64,000 nucleotides of DNA from Larkinella insperata (GCF_026248825.1 NZ_CP110973.1:4857501-4921500), one strand, 5' to 3'; positions 1 to 9,224 are shown, numbered from the stretch's first letter. Numbers and translations: made by a program. The notes: generated by a model from the sequence alone, not told the origin.

Positions 1-699
1 GCGCAGGAGCAAATCGGTGGTAAGGCGCAGTACCTGAAGCAGTTGATGGGGTATCCGCCCAAGGCCGAACTCGAACTAACCTACGATACGCTGCAACTCG
101 CCAACGAAATTTACGTGGATACAACGCAGTTGATCCGCCCCGAAAACCGCATCGAGTTTCAGTTGCTCAAAACCCAGCAGGAACTGCTGAAAGCGAACGT
201 CCAGTACAACCGCTGGGCGTATCTGCCGACGGTTTCGGCGCTGGCCAACTATAACTTCGTATTCCAGAATAATGAGTTTGCGCGGTTGTACAGCCGAAAT
301 TTTCCGAATTCGCTCGTGGGGCTTTCCATTGCCTTGCCAATTTTTCAGGGTGGCAGGCGCGTCCAGGAAACCCGGATTGCTGAGCTCAGGCTCCAGCGTT
401 CCCAGTGGGATCTGACCAATCTGACCAATGTGGTCAACACCGAATACCAGCAGGCGCTGGCCAATTACAAAGGCAACCTGGCCAATTACCGCGCTTTGCA
501 GGAAAACCTGGACCTGGCGAACGACGTCTACCGGGTTATTCAGTTGCAATACCGTTCGGGCGTTCGGGCCTATCTGGATGTGATTATCGCCCAGAATGAT
601 CTGCGGGCTACCCAGCTAACGTATTTCAATGCGCTTTATCAGGTACTGGTCAGCAAGCTCGACGTTCAGCGGGCGCTGGGAACCGTACCGAATTATTAA
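1..699 (+). CDS. TolC-family outer-membrane efflux channel (5' truncated)
   Basis: This is the C-terminal part of an outer-membrane channel for an RND efflux pump. The frame is open from the first base of the window, so the start lies upstream; about 232 residues are present. The sequence is helical with TolC-like features: long amphipathic stretches rich in Gln, Asn, Ala and Leu, the strand-like segment NSLVGLSIALPIFQGGRR near the middle, and a second repeat ending in YRSGVRAYLDVIIAQNDL, which is typical of the OMF C-terminal half. Nine bases separate its stop from the longest frame of the adaptor gene, and the pump gene follows, so the three form an operon encoding a tripartite exporter that would span both membranes. 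The substrate cannot be read from the sequence. The family call is firm. Confidence 0.9.
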   Translation, partial: AQEQIGGKAQYLKQLMGYPPKAELELTYDTLQLANEIYVDTTQLIRPENRIEFQLLKTQQELLKANVQYNRWAYLPTVSALANYNFVFQNNEFARLYSRNFPNSLVGLSIALPIFQGGRRVQETRIAELRLQRSQWDLTNLTNVVNTEYQQALANYKGNLANYRALQENLDLANDVYRVIQLQYRSGVRAYLDVIIAQNDLRATQLTYFNALYQVLVSKLDVQRALGTVPNY

Positions 700-738
700 A
701 GACAAACCATGCAAGTTACTTTCTACCCAAAATTTCCA

Positions 739-1911
739 ATGAAGAATTGCCTGAGTACGCTTTCCATACCGCTTGTAACGCTCCTGGTGCTGACTTCCTG
801 CGGAGGAGACAACAAACAGGCCCAGCAGCAGGGGCCGCCCCCCGCCCCGGCCGTTGCGGTCGTTGAGGCCAAAACGGGTTCCGCCGTTTATTACGACGAG
901 TACCCGGCAACGGTAACCCCCCTGAACGAAGTGCAGATTTTTCCGCAGGTGGCGGGTTATATCTCCGGAATCTTCTTCAAGGAAGGCCAGGTGGTCAGCA
1001 AAGGACAGAAGCTGTACGAGATTGACAAACAGCAATACCAGGCTGCATACGATGAAGCTGCGGCCAATGTGAACGTCGCTCAGGCGAACCTGAACCGGGC
1101 CCAGAAAGACGCGGATCGCTACGAAACGCTGGCCAAACAGGACGCCATTGCCCGGCAGGTCGTGGACAACGCCGAAGCCGCCCTCCAGTCGGCTAAGATG
1201 CAGCTTGCTGCGGCAAAAGCCAACGTAGCCCGGGTGGCGACGAACCTGAACTACGCAACCATCAAGGCCCCGCTGACCGGTACCATCGGTATTTCGCAGG
1301 TGAAACTGGGAGCCGCCGTTTCGCCGGGACAGACGCTGCTCAACACCATTTCGGCCGAAGATCCAATTGCCGTCGACATCGCGGTCGACGAAACCGATAT
1401 TCCGCGCTTTATTCGTTTCCAAAACCAGAAGCACAGCGATTCCACCTTTGTTTTTGTGTTGCCTGACGGTTCGGAGTACAAGGCTGCCGGTCGCATCGCC
1501 ATCATCGACCGGGCCGTTGATCCGCAGACCGGAACGCTCAAAATCCGTTTGGTTTTTACCAACAAACAAAAAATGCTCAAATCCGGCATGAACGGCAACG
1601 TTCGCGTGCTCAACAGCGAGTCGGGGCAGCGGTTGCTGATTCCCTACAAGGCCGTTACGGAGCAGATGAGCGAATATTTTGTATACGTACTCGGCGATAG
1701 CAGCAAAGTGTCACAACGAAAGGTGCAGTTGGGCAACCGGATTGGCCCCAACGTGATTGTCAAGGACGGAATTCGCGCAGGAGATAAAGTTGTGACTGAA
1801 GGTATCCAAAAATTACGGGAAGGAGCGGTTGTCAAAGTGGCTGATGGTACGGGGGCTCCCCAATCTACTTCAACCGCTGCGGCCCCGTCAACAACCGGTC
1901 AAACCCGTTAA
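739..1911 (+). CDS. RND efflux periplasmic adaptor (membrane fusion protein, AcrA/MexA type)
   Basis: This periplasmic adaptor would join the inner-membrane pump to the TolC-like channel. I chose the ATG at 739 rather than the one at 709 because it starts directly on a lipoprotein signal peptide with lipobox LTSC, giving a 390-residue lipoprotein. After a Pro/Gln-rich linker come the barrel-sandwich half-motif (EVQIFPQVAGYISGIFFKEG), a helical hairpin rich in Ala and Gln, the second half-motif (NYATIKAPLTGTIG), a beta-barrel and the membrane-proximal domain. The low-complexity Ala/Thr/Ser tail is normal for the family. It lies 12 bases before the pump gene, which indicates co-transcription and probably coupled expression. 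Confidence 0.93.
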   Translation: MKNCLSTLSIPLVTLLVLTSCGGDNKQAQQQGPPPAPAVAVVEAKTGSAVYYDEYPATVTPLNEVQIFPQVAGYISGIFFKEGQVVSKGQKLYEIDKQQYQAAYDEAAANVNVAQANLNRAQKDADRYETLAKQDAIARQVVDNAEAALQSAKMQLAAAKANVARVATNLNYATIKAPLTGTIGISQVKLGAAVSPGQTLLNTISAEDPIAVDIAVDETDIPRFIRFQNQKHSDSTFVFVLPDGSEYKAAGRIAIIDRAVDPQTGTLKIRLVFTNKQKMLKSGMNGNVRVLNSESGQRLLIPYKAVTEQMSEYFVYVLGDSSKVSQRKVQLGNRIGPNVIVKDGIRAGDKVVTEGIQKLREGAVVKVADGTGAPQSTSTAAAPSTTGQTR

Positions 1912-1923
1912 CCCGCTTTAAAC

Positions 1924-4900
1924 ATGTTTGCCAATACGTTCATCAACCGGCCCGTAACGGCCATCGTTATATCCATTGTTATTGTTTTAGTGGGGATATT
2001 AGCGATTCTAAATTTACCGATCAGTCAGTACCCGGATATTACCCCGCCGGTGGTTCAGGTGACGGGAACGTATACCGGAGCCGACGCCCAGACCGTGGAA
2101 CAAACGGTGGCAACGCCCATAGAAACCCAGGTCAACGGAACGCCCAACATGCTGTACCTGCAAAGCAACAGCACGAGCGACGGCCGGATGACCATGAACG
2201 TCACCTTCGACGTAGGAACCGACGTGAACATTGCCGCCCTCGACGTGCAGAACCGGGTGGGAATTGCGCAGCCCCAGTTACCGGCGGAAGTGACGCGGCT
2301 CGGTCTGACGGTTCGGAAACGGAATCCGAGCTTGTTCATGCTGGTCGCCATTTACTCGCCCAACAAAACGCATGGGGTTTCCTTCCTGGATAACTACGCC
2401 AACATTTTCATCCGTGACGCACTTCTGCGGGTGGAAGGGGTGGGGGATATCTTCTCCCGCGCCGACGACTTCAGTATGCGGATCTGGCTGCAACCGGATA
2501 AAATTGCCCAGCTCGGTATGACGCCCAACGAAGTCATCGCGGCTTTGCAGGAGCAGAACCTGCAGGTGGCCGCCGGGTCGGTCGGTGCTCCTCCGCAGCA
2601 ATCCTCGCAGGCGTTTGAATACACGGTATTTACCAACAGCCGACTCAGCAAGGAAGACGACTTTCGGAATATTGTGGTGCGCAGCAAGCCCGAAACGGGG
2701 TCTATCGTTTACTTAAAAGACGTTGCCCGCGTTCAGCTGGGTAAGTTCAGCTACATCAGCAACTCGTTTGTGGACGGCAACCGCGCGGCTTACCTGCTGC
2801 TTTATCAATTGCCGGGGAGCAACGCGCTTTCGACGGCTAAAGGCGTGTACGCGGCCATGGACGAGCTGAAAAAGTCGTTTCCCAAGGATGTTGACTACGT
2901 AGTACCGTTCGAATCGGTTTCGGTGGTGCAGGTTTCGGTTGATGAAGTGGTCGAAACGCTGGTGGAAGCGCTGGGATTGGTGACTATCGTGGTCTTCCTG
3001 TTCCTCCAAAACTGGCGGGCCACCCTGATTCCGGTGCTGGCCATTCCGGTATCTATTCTGGGGACGTTTGCCTTTTTTATACCGCTCGGGTTCACCATTA
3101 ACACGCTGACGCTGTTTGGGTTCGTTCTCGCCATCGGGATTGTGGTCGACGACGCCATCGTGGTGGTCGAGGCCGTTCAGCACTACATTGATCATGAAAA
3201 GCTTTCGGCCCGCGACGCGACCCGAAAAGCCATGCGGGATATTTCGGGGCCGGTTATCGCCATCGCCCTGATTCTGGCGGCTGTGTTTGTGCCGGTGGGT
3301 TTTGTGCCCGGTATTGTCGGACGGCTTTATCAGCAGTTTGCAATTACCATCGCCGTTTCCGTGCTGATTTCCGCCTTTGTGGCTCTTTCGCTGACGCCGG
3401 CTTTGTGCGCCCTGATGCTGAAGCCGACCGAGATGAACGAGAAATCGAAGGGGCTAAACCGGTTCTTCTACAAATTCAACCAATGGTTTGACCGCACCAG
3501 CAACTCTTACAGCCGGGGTGTCAACCGCCTAATCAAAGCCTCACCGCTGGTGCTGGTGCTGCTGGCGTGTCTGTTTGTGGGAACGGGTTTCCTGTTTAAA
3601 GCCAAACCAACCGGTTTTATCCCGACGGAAGATGAAGGACGCGTGATCATTACGTATGAAATTCCGGAAGCGGCTTCGACCGCGCGCAGTTTGGCGGTGC
3701 TGAATCGGGTAATGGAAATTCTGAAGGAGCAGCCGTACGTGGCCCACTTTTCGGCCCTGGGTGGTTTGAACGCCGTCACGTTTTCCAGCAAGTCAAACAG
3801 CGGTACAGTATTTACGCAGCTGAAACCCTGGGACGAGCGGCAGGATAAATCCGTTCAGATCGACTCGGTGGTGGTGAAGCTGCAACGAGCCCTGTCGACT
3901 ATCAAAGAAGCTAACGTCGTAGTGATTCCGCCCCCGGCTATTCCGGGGATGGGGCAGACGGCCGGTTTTACCTTTGAAATCGAACAGCGCGAGAGCACCG
4001 ACGATGTCAGAGCGTTTGACCAGGTGGTGCAGAACTTCTTGGGCGAAGTCAACAAACGACCGGAAATTGCCCGGGCCTTTACCTACTTTACGTCTAAAAC
4101 CCCGGCTTTCCGGGTGGACGTAGACCGCGAAAAATGTAAGAAACTAGGCATTAACGTCAACGAGGTTTATACCACCATGCAGACGTACCTGGGCAGTATC
4201 TACGTGAACGACTTTATCGTTTACGGCCGGAAGTTCCGGGTAGTGGCCCAGGCCGATACGATGTACCGCTCGGATGTACAGCAACTCGGACGGTATTTCG
4301 TCCGTAACCAGGGCGGAGCAATGGTACCGCTGAGTACGGTCATCAAAACGCAGGTTATTGAAAATGCTCCGTTGATTTCACACTACAACCTGTTCCGTTC
4401 CGTCGAGATTAACGGAAGTCCGAAACCGGGGTACAGTAGTGGTCAGGCTATTGACGCGTTGCGCGAAGTGGCGGACAAGGTTTTACCCGCCGGATACGGG
4501 TATGACTTCTCCGGCCTGAGTCGGGAAGAGATCAGTTCCGGTTCCAGTACGGTTTACATTTTTGGATTGTCGGTGCTATTTGTGTTCCTGTTCCTGGCGG
4601 CCCTCTACGAAAGCTGGTCGGTGCCTTTTGCGGTTCTCTTGTCCGTACCCATTGGTGCCTTTGGAGCCATTCTGACGCTGACCCTGATTCCGTACCTCAA
4701 CAACAACGTCTACGCGCAGATCGGTTTGATCACGCTGATTGGTCTGGCGGCTAAAAACGCCATTCTGATTGTGGAGTTTGCCAAGGAGCGCGTTGATCGG
4801 GGAGTGGACCTGCTGGAGTCAACGCTCGAAGCCGTAAGGTTGCGTCTCCGACCGATTATCATGACCTCGCTGGCCTTTATTCTGGGGGTATTGCCGCTGG

Positions 4901-5124
4901 TATTTGCCAGCGGTGCTGGTGCCGTTGCCCGCAAAACCATCGGTTGGACGGTATTCGGCGGAATGCTGGCGGCTACCTCACTCGCCATTTTTGTGGTGCC
5001 GGTGCTGTTTGTGGTGATTACCCGGTTTGCTTACGGGAAGGAAAAGCTTGCTGAACTCAAGGAGCAAGCCCGGAAACGCGAAGAAGAGCAACTGGTTCAG
5101 GAGAGCGAAGAACTGAAGCTGTAA
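1924..5124 (+). CDS. RND efflux pump, HAE1 (AcrB-like) permease
   Basis: This is the inner-membrane proton/drug antiporter of the tripartite system. Its 1066 residues are close to AcrB (about 1049). It starts with MFANTFINRPVTA, the usual cytoplasmic start before the first membrane helix, and has two homologous halves, each with a large periplasmic loop and a cluster of membrane helices. The proton-relay residues are visible: the Asp pair in GIVVDDAIVVVEAV at about 409-410 and the Lys in GLAAKNAILIVEFAK at about 944. The C-terminus is charged and probably coiled-coil. The stop codon is immediately followed by the stop codon of the convergent sigma-factor gene, with no room for a terminator between them. 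The substrate range is unknown. Confidence 0.95.
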   Translation: MFANTFINRPVTAIVISIVIVLVGILAILNLPISQYPDITPPVVQVTGTYTGADAQTVEQTVATPIETQVNGTPNMLYLQSNSTSDGRMTMNVTFDVGTDVNIAALDVQNRVGIAQPQLPAEVTRLGLTVRKRNPSLFMLVAIYSPNKTHGVSFLDNYANIFIRDALLRVEGVGDIFSRADDFSMRIWLQPDKIAQLGMTPNEVIAALQEQNLQVAAGSVGAPPQQSSQAFEYTVFTNSRLSKEDDFRNIVVRSKPETGSIVYLKDVARVQLGKFSYISNSFVDGNRAAYLLLYQLPGSNALSTAKGVYAAMDELKKSFPKDVDYVVPFESVSVVQVSVDEVVETLVEALGLVTIVVFLFLQNWRATLIPVLAIPVSILGTFAFFIPLGFTINTLTLFGFVLAIGIVVDDAIVVVEAVQHYIDHEKLSARDATRKAMRDISGPVIAIALILAAVFVPVGFVPGIVGRLYQQFAITIAVSVLISAFVALSLTPALCALMLKPTEMNEKSKGLNRFFYKFNQWFDRTSNSYSRGVNRLIKASPLVLVLLACLFVGTGFLFKAKPTGFIPTEDEGRVIITYEIPEAASTARSLAVLNRVMEILKEQPYVAHFSALGGLNAVTFSSKSNSGTVFTQLKPWDERQDKSVQIDSVVVKLQRALSTIKEANVVVIPPPAIPGMGQTAGFTFEIEQRESTDDVRAFDQVVQNFLGEVNKRPEIARAFTYFTSKTPAFRVDVDREKCKKLGINVNEVYTTMQTYLGSIYVNDFIVYGRKFRVVAQADTMYRSDVQQLGRYFVRNQGGAMVPLSTVIKTQVIENAPLISHYNLFRSVEINGSPKPGYSSGQAIDALREVADKVLPAGYGYDFSGLSREEISSGSSTVYIFGLSVLFVFLFLAALYESWSVPFAVLLSVPIGAFGAILTLTLIPYLNNNVYAQIGLITLIGLAAKNAILIVEFAKERVDRGVDLLESTLEAVRLRLRPIIMTSLAFILGVLPLVFASGAGAVARKTIGWTVFGGMLAATSLAIFVVPVLFVVITRFAYGKEKLAELKEQARKREEEQLVQESEELKL

Positions 5125-5694
5125 TCAGCACAGCAGAGCGGTCTGATCCTGATGAAACGTTTGGCGAAGCTTGATAAGCGCCATGCGAGTCCAGGATTTG
5201 ACCGTTCCAAGCGGTAGGTTAAGTTGTTCCGCGGCTTCCTGCTGGGTATACCCCTGAAAGTACAGCAGGTCGATTACCTGCCAGTGTTTGGGGTCCAGGC
5301 TCGTGTTGACGGCATCGCTGAATCCGATGTAGCCCGTATTAGTCCAGACCGCGCCCATTCCGGGCACATAGCCCTCCATCGGTAATTCAACCTGGAGGGC
5401 TTTTTTATTGGTATGAGCGCGCAGGTGGTCGTAAGCGGTGTTGCGGGTAACGTGAAGCAACCAGGTAAACAGACGGCCTTTTGCGGGATCGTGCCGGTGA
5501 ATATTTTTCCAGATTTTGACGAAGGTATCCTGCAGGATGTCCTGCGCTTCGGTTTCATTCTGAACAATTTTGGTGATGACGCCCAGCAGTGTCGAGGCAT
5601 ACCGATCATATAATTCCCTGTAAGCAACACGGCTATGTGATTTCAACCCGTCAATCAAAGCCGCTTCGCAAGCGGTCGTAAAAAGCTTTTTCAA
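5125..5694 (-). CDS. RNA polymerase sigma factor, ECF type
   Basis: This 189-residue sigma-70 family factor has only regions 2 and 4. Region 2 covers about residues 25-95 and includes AQDILQDTFVKIWKNI and the promoter-melting segment GRLFTWLLHVTRNTAYDHLR. Region 4 is near the C-terminus and holds the helix-turn-helix GYTQQEAAEQLNLPLGTVKS. The linker contains an unusual Gly/Met/Trp-rich stretch of about 25 residues. ECF factors direct transcription of small regulons and are usually held by an anti-sigma factor. No anti-sigma gene or FecR-like partner lies next to it here; its 3' end abuts the efflux operon and its upstream neighbour is an outer-membrane porin. Its targets cannot be read from the sequence. 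Confidence 0.92.
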   Translation of the reverse strand: MKKLFTTACEAALIDGLKSHSRVAYRELYDRYASTLLGVITKIVQNETEAQDILQDTFVKIWKNIHRHDPAKGRLFTWLLHVTRNTAYDHLRAHTNKKALQVELPMEGYVPGMGAVWTNTGYIGFSDAVNTSLDPKHWQVIDLLYFQGYTQQEAAEQLNLPLGTVKSWTRMALIKLRQTFHQDQTALLC

Positions 5695-5865
5695 ATGGTA
5701 GATAGAAAGTAGTGATCGACTTTCTCGTGTTTAGCGTTGTATTGGCCGAAAACCGTCAACCGTAAACAGGAATGTAGATACTTAACTTTATCGGCTGAAG
5801 ATTGTTCAGGATGTGATTATACGGATTGTGAATTTGATAAAATTTGAGTTGAAATACTTAAGTAT

Positions 5866-5904
5866 ACAAGAAGGGCTTCCAGTTATTCTGGAAGCCCTTC
5901 TTGT
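5866..5904 (-). terminator. 17-bp perfect hairpin after the OmpP1/FadL gene
   Basis: The arms 5866-5882 and 5888-5904 are perfectly complementary around the loop TTATT. The hairpin lies about 45 bases past the stop of the leftward porin gene. The sequence after it on the minus strand is AT-rich but has no clean T run, so it may act as a terminator or as a 3'-end stabilising stem. Confidence 0.6.
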
Positions 5905-5948
5905 AAAGCAAGATCACGTCGTCATAAGAAATACTCTGAACAGTTATG

Positions 5949-7538
5949 TCAGAAAAAGACGCCAGCGGACAACGTAACATTGGTTACCTGGTTGTTTATC
6001 TGAGCAGAGGGCGATTGTGAGTATGGAGAATAAACGGTTTTGAATGTATTATAAGTGCCGCTAAGGTCGGTGAAAAAACGGTCATTGCGAACACCCACCC
6101 CGGCAGAAACTAACAGTTTGTCACGGTCGATATCGCGATAGGCTTGTTTGTATGGATCAGGGAGGTAAGCAACGCCACCCCGGAAACGAAGAAAGCCAGC
6201 CCTCACTTCTGCACCCACTCTGAAATTAACGGCATTGTTGTAAGTGCTTTGAACACTCTGTTTTACATCACTTTTGAATTCGTTGTTATCCTGGACGTTG
6301 TTGTACATGTCCGTACTAGCGCGCATTCCCTGGTAGCCGACATAATCTACCGACGCTGTAATAAATCCAATCTTGCTAGCCCCCAAAAAGTAAGTAGCTC
6401 CAGCGGATGCGCGGAAGGGACTCGTGATGGAATATTCAAAGTTATTGGGAACGACGTCTATACGCTGGTTGTCGGGTGTGAAATAGACCGTCTGTCCATT
6501 TTCATCAACTCGGGGTATGTTAACCGCATCGGTGAAGACGCTAGAGTTAAACGTCTCTTTTACAGAATAAAAAGTTGGCGTAGTTGCCGAGACGCCGATC
6601 TGAAAGCTTGGATCCAGCTTGTAAATGAGCCCTAAAGACAGATTGATACCGTTTCCCGTAGCTGAAAAGTTATCGGTTTGTCCAACGCTTCGATAAATTT
6701 GTCCGCCTACCAGAGATTCCCGATAATCATTGTCAAAATCGTATCGAATACGGGTCAGCGCAATCGACCCTCCAACATAAAGCTTATTATCAAGATTACC
6801 GGCGTAAGCTATCGTCCATTGTGAGGTTGCCCCCGACGAAGAGAACGTATTCCGCTGATCCGTTGGTAAATAACGCTGGTTATTCGGATAGAGCGGACTT
6901 TCATCAAATCGATTATAGGTGGTCTGATTTGGGTTTGCGGGATTTGTAACAGGATCAATTAAGTACAGCTGATAAGCCGCTGCGGAAGCAAAGTTCGCTT
7001 GGTTGTCAGGGGCGGGAAAATACTGCTGGTCCATTTGCGCTCCTGTTAAATTACGGCTGTTGGCATCTTCAACGTACGAATCAACAATGGAGTTGTTGGA
7101 ATTTCGCCCCTGAAAAGAAAATAGATTGGCAAAGCTGTTCTGTCGGTTGTACGTTATTCCTAAAGCGGTCCGTTGCCAGCGACGGTTTTCGCTCTGGCGA
7201 TTGCCCGCCAAAACCAAACCAAACTGAACAATGTTCGGATTGCCTTTCGTATTCGAAGAAGTTTGATTCAGATACCGAGCTTCCGTGTTGACAAGATTCA
7301 AGGATGGGCTTAAGCTAAGTTCTGAGCGGTTGTAAAAACCCAGACCGGCCGGGTTACCGAATACGGAACTGGCGTCTCCCCCGAGGCTGGCGTGGTTGCC
7401 GCCCAGGGCACGCATCCGGGCGGTTCCGGTTTGCGTTACTTCTGAATACCGAAACGCGTCGCCAGCGTAAATATCGTTCTGGCCAAGGGCTGAACCTGCG
7501 TACAGGAGCAACCCCACAATGCAGAGGCTATTTTTCAT
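5949..7538 (-). CDS. OmpP1/FadL-family outer-membrane transport protein
   Basis: This 529-residue outer-membrane beta-barrel resembles the OmpP1/FadL/TodX group, which moves hydrophobic molecules across the outer membrane; Bacteroidota members are often labelled hemin receptor. It starts with a signal peptide (MKNSLCIVGLLLYAGSALGQ). The conserved N-terminal segment follows: GTARMRALGGNHASLGGD and then GNPAGLGFYNRSEL, which corresponds to the Asn-Pro-Ala plug/hatch motif of FadL. The rest alternates short hydrophobic strands with polar Asn/Thr-rich loops and ends in a Phe-Phe strand, as expected for BAM-dependent barrels. The ligand is unknown. It appears monocistronic, with its own hairpin downstream and a 217-base gap to the next gene. 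Confidence 0.85.
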   Translation of the reverse strand: MKNSLCIVGLLLYAGSALGQNDIYAGDAFRYSEVTQTGTARMRALGGNHASLGGDASSVFGNPAGLGFYNRSELSLSPSLNLVNTEARYLNQTSSNTKGNPNIVQFGLVLAGNRQSENRRWQRTALGITYNRQNSFANLFSFQGRNSNNSIVDSYVEDANSRNLTGAQMDQQYFPAPDNQANFASAAAYQLYLIDPVTNPANPNQTTYNRFDESPLYPNNQRYLPTDQRNTFSSSGATSQWTIAYAGNLDNKLYVGGSIALTRIRYDFDNDYRESLVGGQIYRSVGQTDNFSATGNGINLSLGLIYKLDPSFQIGVSATTPTFYSVKETFNSSVFTDAVNIPRVDENGQTVYFTPDNQRIDVVPNNFEYSITSPFRASAGATYFLGASKIGFITASVDYVGYQGMRASTDMYNNVQDNNEFKSDVKQSVQSTYNNAVNFRVGAEVRAGFLRFRGGVAYLPDPYKQAYRDIDRDKLLVSAGVGVRNDRFFTDLSGTYNTFKTVYSPYSQSPSAQINNQVTNVTLSAGVFF

Positions 7539-7692
7539 ACAAGTGTGTTCTAAAAATGAAAGTCATGGATCGGGTTTGCATTTTCTGTGGACTTTAAGCT
7601 ATAGATGTGTTTTGGAGCGGTTTGGTTTAAATTAACCCGAAAAAACGAGTGTAGTTTTAATGCAACCATGTGCTCAGCCCGATAATACAACG

Positions 7693-7729
7693 AAAAAGCC
7701 CGACGATTGTAACAATCGTCGGGCTTTTT
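7693..7729 (-). terminator. Intrinsic terminator of the Gly-rich lipoprotein gene
   Basis: Two 18-base arms (7693-7710 and 7712-7729) are perfectly complementary around a single base. On the minus strand the GC-rich stem ends in TTTTT. It lies about 26 bases past the stop of the leftward lipoprotein gene. The A run on the other side could let it work in both directions. Confidence 0.85.
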
Positions 7730-7755
7730 ATTTCTGATTATGTAGTCAGTATTCG

Positions 7756-9033
7756 TCAACGGGGACCACGCGATCCGCCACCGCCGGAGTAACCACCCCC
7801 CCCGCCACTGGATCCACCACCACCCCGGCTACCGCCGAAGGAAGGTGAACTGTAGCTCGGTTGTGAAGGCGGGCTATAGGTGCGCTGCGGAGCTTCATAA
7901 GAACGGCTTGGCGCCTGGTACGTCCGAGTTTCCTGCGAAGCACCAACCCGTGATCCGCTGTTATAGGACGGGGCTGAATATGTACCCCGGCTGTTCTGGC
8001 GCGGAGCGGCATAGTAATCCGAGTTGTTGGTGCTAGGTGTGGTATAGCTTGGTCTGCCGGATGGATTTGTATTGCTCCGGCTACCACCGCTACCTGATTC
8101 ACCATAGTAATAGCTTCCCCGGCTGTTGGCACGACCTGTACCGTAAGAACCCGTATTGACCGTTCCGCCTGAGTTGTTCGGACGGCTGTAATACGTGTTG
8201 TTGGCCGTGTTATTCGCCGAATTCCGTTCACCGGACCGGCGACCGCCGTTGTTATTGTTGTAGCTCCGTGGCGTGTTTACGAAATCGCTGTTGTAACGAT
8301 CCCGGGAGACACCCCGCCGGGCACCGTACGTTGCGTTGCGGTTGGCGCCAATCCGGTCGTAGTTGTTAACAATAACCGGGCGCCCGTAACCACCGCCGTA
8401 CATGTACGGGTTGTAGAAGCTGTTGAAGCCGTACCCATAGCCAAAAGGCGAGTAGGCATAGAACGGATCATAGAATCCACCGCCAAACCCTCCGCCGTAG
8501 AAGGGACTGTATGCGTACGAGCCACCCCAGAACGGATCGTAGAAACCGCCATAACGCCAGCTGTTGAGACCACCCCACCCCCAGGACGACATCCCCAGAC
8601 CAATGCCCAGGTTCATTCCACCGAAGAAGGGACTGTTCCAGCCCCAACGGTTCCAGGATGAGTTCATCATTGCGGTGTTGTAACCGTTCGCAAAACCGTT
8701 GGTATAAGAGTTGTCCGAAGACCAGCCTGGATCGGGAGAAATACCGCGCGTTACTTTACGGGCCGTCACTTCGCTATAATACTCATCATCGCCCAGTCCT
8801 AAAGTCTGATCATTGTAGTCCGGATTGGCGTTCATGCGGCTGTCTTCATACCGTTGAGATGCGGTCCGGGTGCGTTCGACTGGTCGTGATTCCTTCGATG
8901 CGTAAACGGGAGCGTCGGCCGAAGATCCGTACAGGTCATCGGATTCACCCGCTAAATTCTTACTGGAGCTACAGCCCCAAAAGCCGAGCACAACCAGTAG
9001 TGAGAGGTATTTCCAAGTATGTTGCACTTTCAT
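7756..9033 (-). CDS. Gly/Ser/Asn/Tyr-rich lipoprotein of unknown function
   Basis: I do not recognise a catalytic domain. The ATG at 9033 was preferred over the upstream frame start at 9060 because it begins a lipoprotein signal peptide with lipobox FWGC, giving 425 residues. After a short charged region the protein becomes low-complexity. Residues about 120-220 are rich in Gly, Trp, Phe, Tyr and Asn with repeated motifs such as YDPFWGG, YSPFYGGG and YDPFYAYSPFGYG. The second half is rich in Ser, Asn, Arg, Tyr and Pro, and the extreme C-terminus is a Gly/Ser/Arg run. This composition suggests a flexible surface protein, possibly adhesive or matrix-like, but that is inference. It has its own promoter, divergent from proS, and a strong terminator. 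Confidence 0.75.
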   Translation of the reverse strand: MKVQHTWKYLSLLVVLGFWGCSSSKNLAGESDDLYGSSADAPVYASKESRPVERTRTASQRYEDSRMNANPDYNDQTLGLGDDEYYSEVTARKVTRGISPDPGWSSDNSYTNGFANGYNTAMMNSSWNRWGWNSPFFGGMNLGIGLGMSSWGWGGLNSWRYGGFYDPFWGGSYAYSPFYGGGFGGGFYDPFYAYSPFGYGYGFNSFYNPYMYGGGYGRPVIVNNYDRIGANRNATYGARRGVSRDRYNSDFVNTPRSYNNNNGGRRSGERNSANNTANNTYYSRPNNSGGTVNTGSYGTGRANSRGSYYYGESGSGGSRSNTNPSGRPSYTTPSTNNSDYYAAPRQNSRGTYSAPSYNSGSRVGASQETRTYQAPSRSYEAPQRTYSPPSQPSYSSPSFGGSRGGGGSSGGGGGYSGGGGSRGPR

Positions 9034-9115
9034 GGTGTTGTGGTGTAAAAAAAGGTTCAAAGGGACCCGCTAAATCTAAAACACAGAAGTCGGCAAAATG
9101 ATTACAACTAAGCCG

Positions 9116-9150
9116 TTTGATTACAAATATAGGAGAAAAACCTATCTTTG
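9116..9150 (+). promoter_or_regulatory. Predicted Bacteroidota promoter of proS
   Basis: TATCTTTG at 9143-9150 is an exact match to the Bacteroidota -7 element TAnnTTTG. TTTG at 9116-9119 can serve as the -33 element, at the long end of the usual spacing (23 bases). Transcription would start near 9157, about 70 bases before the proS ATG. Confidence 0.6.
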
Positions 9151-9153
9151 CAA
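9124..9153 (-). promoter_or_regulatory. Predicted divergent promoter of the Gly-rich lipoprotein gene
   Basis: On the minus strand, TATATTTG (9131 down to 9124) matches the TAnnTTTG -7 element exactly, and TTG (9153-9151) lies 19 bases upstream, the ideal -33 spacing. This promoter overlaps the proS promoter. The two -7 elements form a 10-base inverted repeat (9124-9133 with 9141-9150, one mismatch). Confidence 0.6.
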
Positions 9154-9224
9154 GCTTCTCATAGTATTAGACCCACATTTATAGGTGATGGTTTAATCCC
9201 AACAAAAATATATTTCAGTCAGTC

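Noticed and set aside
616..1569. Long open frame opposite the efflux adaptor gene
   Set aside because: It lies fully antisense to a well-supported gene and reads as Arg/Gly/Val-rich sequence without family motifs; GC-rich codon use produces such shadows.
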